A stretch of 64,000 nt of DNA from Channallabes apus (Eukaryota > Chordata > Actinopteri > Siluriformes > Clariidae), in contig CM060121.1 in the NCBI GenBank assembly GCA_030522415.1, positions 26,879,412-26,943,411 on the forward strand, given 5' to 3'. A program made the translations under genes and the position numbers. This document shows, piece after piece, positions 54,001-60,000 of the stretch. The notes beneath the pieces were generated by a model, which ran no database searches, had not been told where the DNA came from, and saw nothing but the letters and a program-made list of their open reading frames with translations. Numbering within the stretch: the first letter of the stretch is position 1; each line of letters begins with the position of its first letter.

Positions 54001-57000
54001 GATGGCAGCACAGGGCGCACAGTCGCAAGGAGCACCGACCCCCATAAGTCAGTGTGTCAAAAGACTTCATCAGTGTTAGGTGTAACGCGTTAGAGTACTT
54101 GGATTACTTTTTTGATGTAATGAGTAATCTAATGCATTAGGTCCACCATTTACGTATTACGTTACGTAAATTACGTTATTTAGTTACTCACTTATAGTCT
54201 ATACTAGGGGTACTCAAATATAAATTTGAAAGGTCCACTTGTCAAATTTCTATTCAGTCCGAGGTCCGGAAAAATGACACCCGAACAATACCCAAAAATG
54301 ACCTGGTAGTCCTTTTAGTGTGAAAAGTGACATCTTCTTTGTGCCACCAGTTGTTTGAACTTGGGCATAAAAGGTGTGAGGACCAGGTGGAGGCACTGAT
54401 GTTGTAAATGTTCATGTGAGGGAGCTGCGATATGTGTTTTTCACCATGCTCATAGTTGAAACAGCAGATTCATAGCAGTACGTTGAGGAAAACATTGTGA
54501 GAATTTGAAGGGCCTTTTTCTGCAGGACAGGAACACCTGCTGCAGTAACCATCTTTGTCCAGAAGGTGAGAAGGTGACCACTTTTAATTGCTAGATTAAG
54601 CACATTGGTTTTCTGCTTTCCACAGGGAGCACGAATTCATATTTTTCTGTCCACTCACTCTTAAATTTGCTGATTTCAATTCGGTTTCCTGTACATATGC
54701 TACGGAGGTTTTGCAATGATTGCGTCTCACTCTCGGAGACGACTCGTTCTTCTGAGGCACGTTAAAGAATCTTTCAAAAAGAACGAAGCGTTCATGAACG
54801 ACCCATCACTAGAAGACTCAAAGATATATCGCGCGGAAACACAGTTGCGCACTTCATAGAGAACTCATTTGGATTATGATTAAATTAGCATGTTTGTTTT
54901 GGCATCGGTCCAGATTAAACCGTATTTGGTTCCGGATGCGGACTGGAGTCCGCCTATTGAGTACCCCGGGTCTATACCACTGTATTCAAGGTCGCGGGGT
55001 CCTGGAGCCTATCCCAAGAGATTTAGTGCCTGGACAGGGTGCCAATCCATCGCAGGGCACACACATACACACACTATGGGCAGTTTGGGAACGCCAATTA
55101 GCCTAACCTGCATATCTTTGGACTGTGGGAGAAAACCGGAGTACCCAGAGGAAACCCACCAAGCACGGGGAGAACATGCAAACTCCATGCACACAGAGAC
55201 GGGAATCGAGCCTGGCCGGGAATGGAACCCGGACCCTGGAGGTGTAAGGCGGCAGTGCTAACCACTACACCACCGCGCCGCCTGCTTATTTAGTTATATT
55301 TTCAGAAATGCTTTCCGTTTTACAATCTCTTTTGTAAGTGCCTTGCCACCCATAGTCGATTGTTTGCTTTGAGTTGCACTACCAAGCCGTGGCGTTCTCT
55401 ACAAATAGCTTCTTTTATTCGGAGCTAAGGAAATACATTACAGGTGATCATAACTGTAATGGATCCTAGCTGTAATGGTGATTAGTTGATTAGGTGATTA
55501 GTTACACCTGATGATGTTTAGAATAATTATTATTACAACCAGTTTCTTTTTTATATTCACTCTAGGTAAGGAATAACACATGACAAGGCATGCTGTTATA
55601 ATAAAATGTTCTCGGCCAGCGTGCTGCGATACAGCCTGAAGCAAAGCGTAGTCGTTTTGCAGTGAAAAAACGCATAAAACAGTTCCGGATTCGACGCTCA
55701 GTAAACAACAACCTTGTTGCTCTTAAAAGGGCCATCACTGAGATTGTAATTGTACAATCCCCTGGTGAAGGGGGTTTTATAGAAGCCCCAAAAGGTGTGA
55801 GAAGAAAAATATATCCAGTCCGCCGAAGGAAATGTAGTAAAGAGAGAACCTGCATGCACACAAGGGGTTTTCACACCTGAATGAAGTGTGAAAGTTAATG
55901 AAAGGGGGAGAATTGCATTGGGTAACACTCAAAACACTTGGTGTGTGTGTTTCTTGGCTATGAGTTTGCTGGTGTTACTTGGAAGAGAGGGACTGATTCT
56001 GTTACACTTATGTACTTAAATTTATGATGTGAGTGCACTGGGCTCGAAGGAGATACGACTAGATTAGGGGAGGGGTAAAGAGGGAGGTGAGGTGACCTGA
56101 GAATCGGACCAGAAACAGATAAAGAAATCGAAGAAGGAAAGAATGTGGTGCTTTGTAATCAGTGTGTCAGTTATGTGGTAATAAGCAGTTTAAATGACTT
56201 CGCTTTATGAATTGCGGGATGACCCCATGTCCCTTTCTCACTCTTTCTCCGTAGCTCTTCAGTGCGAGTCCGAATCCGTGGCGAAGCTGAGCGAGTCTCA
56301 GGTCAGCTCGGTGGTGCTCACTCCGGTATCTGAAGTGTCATGCGCAGACGTGGCCGTCTCCTCTCCTCCGTCGCAGCACTCAGACAGCCTGCAGGATGCC
56401 GCTGGTCCCAGCGAGGCGAGTCCCGAGCAGAACAACCTGGCTAAAGAGGCCCCAAGGGAGAAAGACTCCAGGAGGAGCAAGCATCACCTGCACTGTCCTG
56501 TCTGCAAAGTCACAGTCAACTCCGTCACTCAAATGGAAGCCCACAATAGCGGTACAAAGTGTTTTAATAGAAATAAACAGATACTGTGATTGGTTTTGTA
56601 GTGATAGCAGTTTTGCCATTTATTAGGTGAATCTACCATATACAAGGGGCGATCAAGTCAAACCGGGACTTGCAGTGAATGAAGGGGCGAAATGATTGGC
56701 ATTTACAGAAGACTTCGAGTCTTATAGTATGTATGGTGCAAATGTTTTAAAGAAGGCTGTACGTGTGTGATTGATGATCCTGGCCAAGGTGTCTCCGAGG
56801 CTGCTGCAGTGAACATGCAGCGAGCGGAACATCTGCTTGGATCTTAAAGATCCAAGAAGCATAACTTATGTTTACATTTAGGCATTTGGCAAACGTTCTT
56901 ATCCAGAGCGACTTAGGTCGTTTTCACATTTCGGTGCTTGCATAGTTTCCAAGAACACTTGACCACCAAATTCTGGTTCATTTTGATCAATGAGTCCACA

Positions 57001-60000
57001 ATCGTTCTGCGTTCTGGAACCATGCATGGACCGTTCCTGGGAACGTAAGTAGATCGCTTCTTAGATGCGACATCATCGGTGTCTCATCTGAAATCTCAGT
57101 GTGCACGTACCACGCACCAATCTCATCCTATGATCTACATCATTTACATTACAGCATTTGGCCCTTATCCAGAGCAACGTACATTTTTATACATCTCATT
57201 ACACATCTGAGCAGTTGAGGGTTCCTTGCCAAGGGCCCCAACAGTGGCAACTTGGTGGTTGTGGGGTTTGAACTAGACACCTTTTGAGCAATTGAGTATA
57301 GAACCGCTACTGAGTAGATAAATAATACAGTATTTGTTTAAAAATAAATCAGTTTTAAGATAATTCCATTTTGCAGGAGTCCCGCGAATAATGTTATTCT
57401 CCCGCATCCCGCACATACATGAGGACCTTCCCGCCCGCACCCGCATTCACCCATCAAATTTTATCCCGCGCCACACTCCGTGCGCTGGGTCCCGCGGATC
57501 CCAGGTCTCTAGTTTGAACCTAGGACCTTTCGAACCGTAGTACAATACCTTAACCGCTAATTTTGGGCATAGTTTGAATGTTAACATCCTTATTCTCTTC
57601 TGTTTAATGGTAGCTCACAAACCAAGTAGACACATACTGTGTTTTTAATCGCATAACTGTGTTCTGTTATTCAGCAAAATCCCGGTTTGACTTGAACACG
57701 CTTTTAGGTTACACTGAACACTATACACTGTGGACTGAATAGTATTTAAGAGAATATTATTTCTGAGCACGGCGATGCCTTGCTTTAAAATTGCTTTACG
57801 CATTACTGCTGATCCCATGCACTAAAAATATTCACTCAGATGCAGAGCACAGGACGATCGACAGAAACTGGGCCTTAAAAGAATCAAGGTTTAGTAAATA
57901 TATATCTCCCAAGATGGCTCAGAGACATGTCTCCATCGTATCCTACCCCAGCTGTCGCAGAGCATTATATGACACTAGCTGCTAGTTGCTAGCATTAGCA
58001 TTTAGCCTGTTCTTTGAATCAAAGCATCAAGCTCAAGAATGCTGCAAAACTGAAGTCAGGATTGTAACTTAGCCTGATATTTTACTAGCAGGAACTCTAC
58101 ATATAAAATAAACTCCCGTAAACCTTCAGTATATGCATGCGTGCGAACACAGTTCTTGCACTGTACAGTATATTCAAGTCAGCGAGATAAACAACACATT
58201 GTTTCGTTTTCAATTTAAACTCCATTGATGTTTTGAATGAAAAGATGTTCACAGCTTTATCTGTTCAGCAGCGTGGACAAAAGACGCTAGGCTGTAACAA
58301 AGAAATCTGCTCCGAAGTCAGACGGCAGGTTATTAAAGATTGTATAGGACACACTAGACTGAAAGGAAACGCGTATTACAATCTATGCAACACAGCTTTC
58401 TTTCGGGTGACCTTAAAGCAGCAGACGCGATGGTTCCATCCAACCTTTTTCAATACCAGGTGAATTGTGCAGTTGTGTCTAATAAAGTGGCCAGTAAGAG
58501 TGTTTAAAAAGACAGCGATACTGCTGTAATCCATACGCATACTGTACCTGCACAGTCAGTAATGATCCTATAAAATAACCTACTGTATACGGCATGTCTG
58601 ACTAATAAGAATACTGTACAGTTCATAAAGATAATAAACACGTTACACGTCTGTTATACTTGCTTGTTTGTTCCTGATTCTCTTGACGATTTAGCGCATG
58701 GTGGTAGTTTATGTGTTTCGTGACCGGTTCATGACCCCCCTGACCCCTATTCCTCACAGGCATCAAGCACAAACTGATGCTGGAGGGACAGAGCGTGTTG
58801 CCACGGCGACGAGGGAAGGCGCTGTCCTCCCGCGCCGCGTATAAAAGCAAGCGACTGGCCAACAAGGGCAGCTTGGGTGTGAGCAGCAAGAGTTTCCATT
58901 GTGAAGTGTGCGAGATCCACGTCAACTCAGAGACCCAGCTCAACCAGGTAACACAGACTGACACTTACTGTATGGACGTTTCACTTTAATTAACGGAAAG
59001 TTCGCAAGTTGCCAGGGAAGGATCATGCACAAAAGCAGATCAATACTAAGAACCCCTAATTCTTTTGATTGTGTAAAGCTGCTTGGCGACAATGACAATT
59101 GTTAAAAGCGCTATAGATATAAAATTTTGATTGAATTTAATTGAATCAGGATAAGCAGAGAAGTGCATGAGGCGATGCACCCATCATGCATACTCGACCT
59201 CTGCCCACTGTACACGCCACAAGGCAGTGTTATCATCTGGGGTTGCTTCAGTTGGCCACGTCACGTTATGTGGCAATAAAATGAAGTCAGCTGACGACCT
59301 GAATGTACTGAATGACCAGGTTAGCACATATATGGAGTTTGCAAAAGAGTGATTCTGGGTGCACGAGGAATCGTCAGATTTTCCCTGGATGTCAAGAACA
59401 CACACCTGTTCACACACTACGGGCAATTTAAAAATACCAGACAGCTGATGCCACATGTCTTTGGACTGTGAAGTTCACACACACAGACCAGAGGCAAGAT
59501 TTGAACCCACAGCCAACATAGTGGTATGTAAGTGATATAGCATGCCTCCACTTTGGCCATTTATATAGAGCTGGAAAAAAAGGATATTTGTCACAGACAA
59601 AACACAGACGAGTCGGCTTTGTCTCAGTAACGTGACACGGCTGATCTCATTATTTGTTCCAAACTGACAAAATGAATGAGAGAATGAATCATTGTCAACA
59701 CGCTGATGAGATAGATTATTATTATTATTTGTACTTTTTTTAGATTCGTATTCATATGACGTACAAATATCTTTGCTTGTTTTTTTTCATTCCAGCACAT
59801 GAACAGTCGCAGACATAAAGACAGATTGGCCGGAAAGCCTCCCAAACCCAAATTCAGCCCTCACAGCAAGTCTCAACCGACCTCAGCGGTGTCTGTAAGA
59901 TGTACACACACTCTCACACACACACACTCACATACAGTATATATTTCTAAACAGTCGTGTCTCATATGATGGATGTCTGTTATCCGTTGCAGAGTATCAG

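Larger units (their letters stand above)
45710..56254 (+). other. znf385c: znf385c intron 4
   Basis: A 10.5-kb intron. It contains pogo-like MITEs (46.4-47.0 and 51.87-52.09 kb), SINE copies (50.7, 51.2 and 55.0 kb), mariner and hAT remnants (53.9-54.8 kb) and a CA tract (47999-48047). Large parts (about 47020-47990, 48250-50700, 52550-53900 and 55300-56200) show no gene and no obvious repeat. Confidence 0.9.
56552..58759 (+). other. znf385c: znf385c intron 5
   Basis: A 2.2-kb intron. It holds mariner-type terminal fragments (56645-56860 and about 57675-57706) with other dispersed repeats between them, including a SINE-like piece (about 57140-57310) and a CCCGC-rich stretch (57360-57510). 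57750-58740 shows no recognisable feature. Confidence 0.9.
58948..59795 (+). other. znf385c: znf385c intron 6
   Basis: 848 bp. It contains a dispersed-repeat tail at about 59060-59150, a decayed Tc1-like transposase fragment (59173-59355), a SINE fragment on the minus strand (59395-59525) and a short TTA run (59717-59731). It ends with TTCCAG. Confidence 0.9.
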
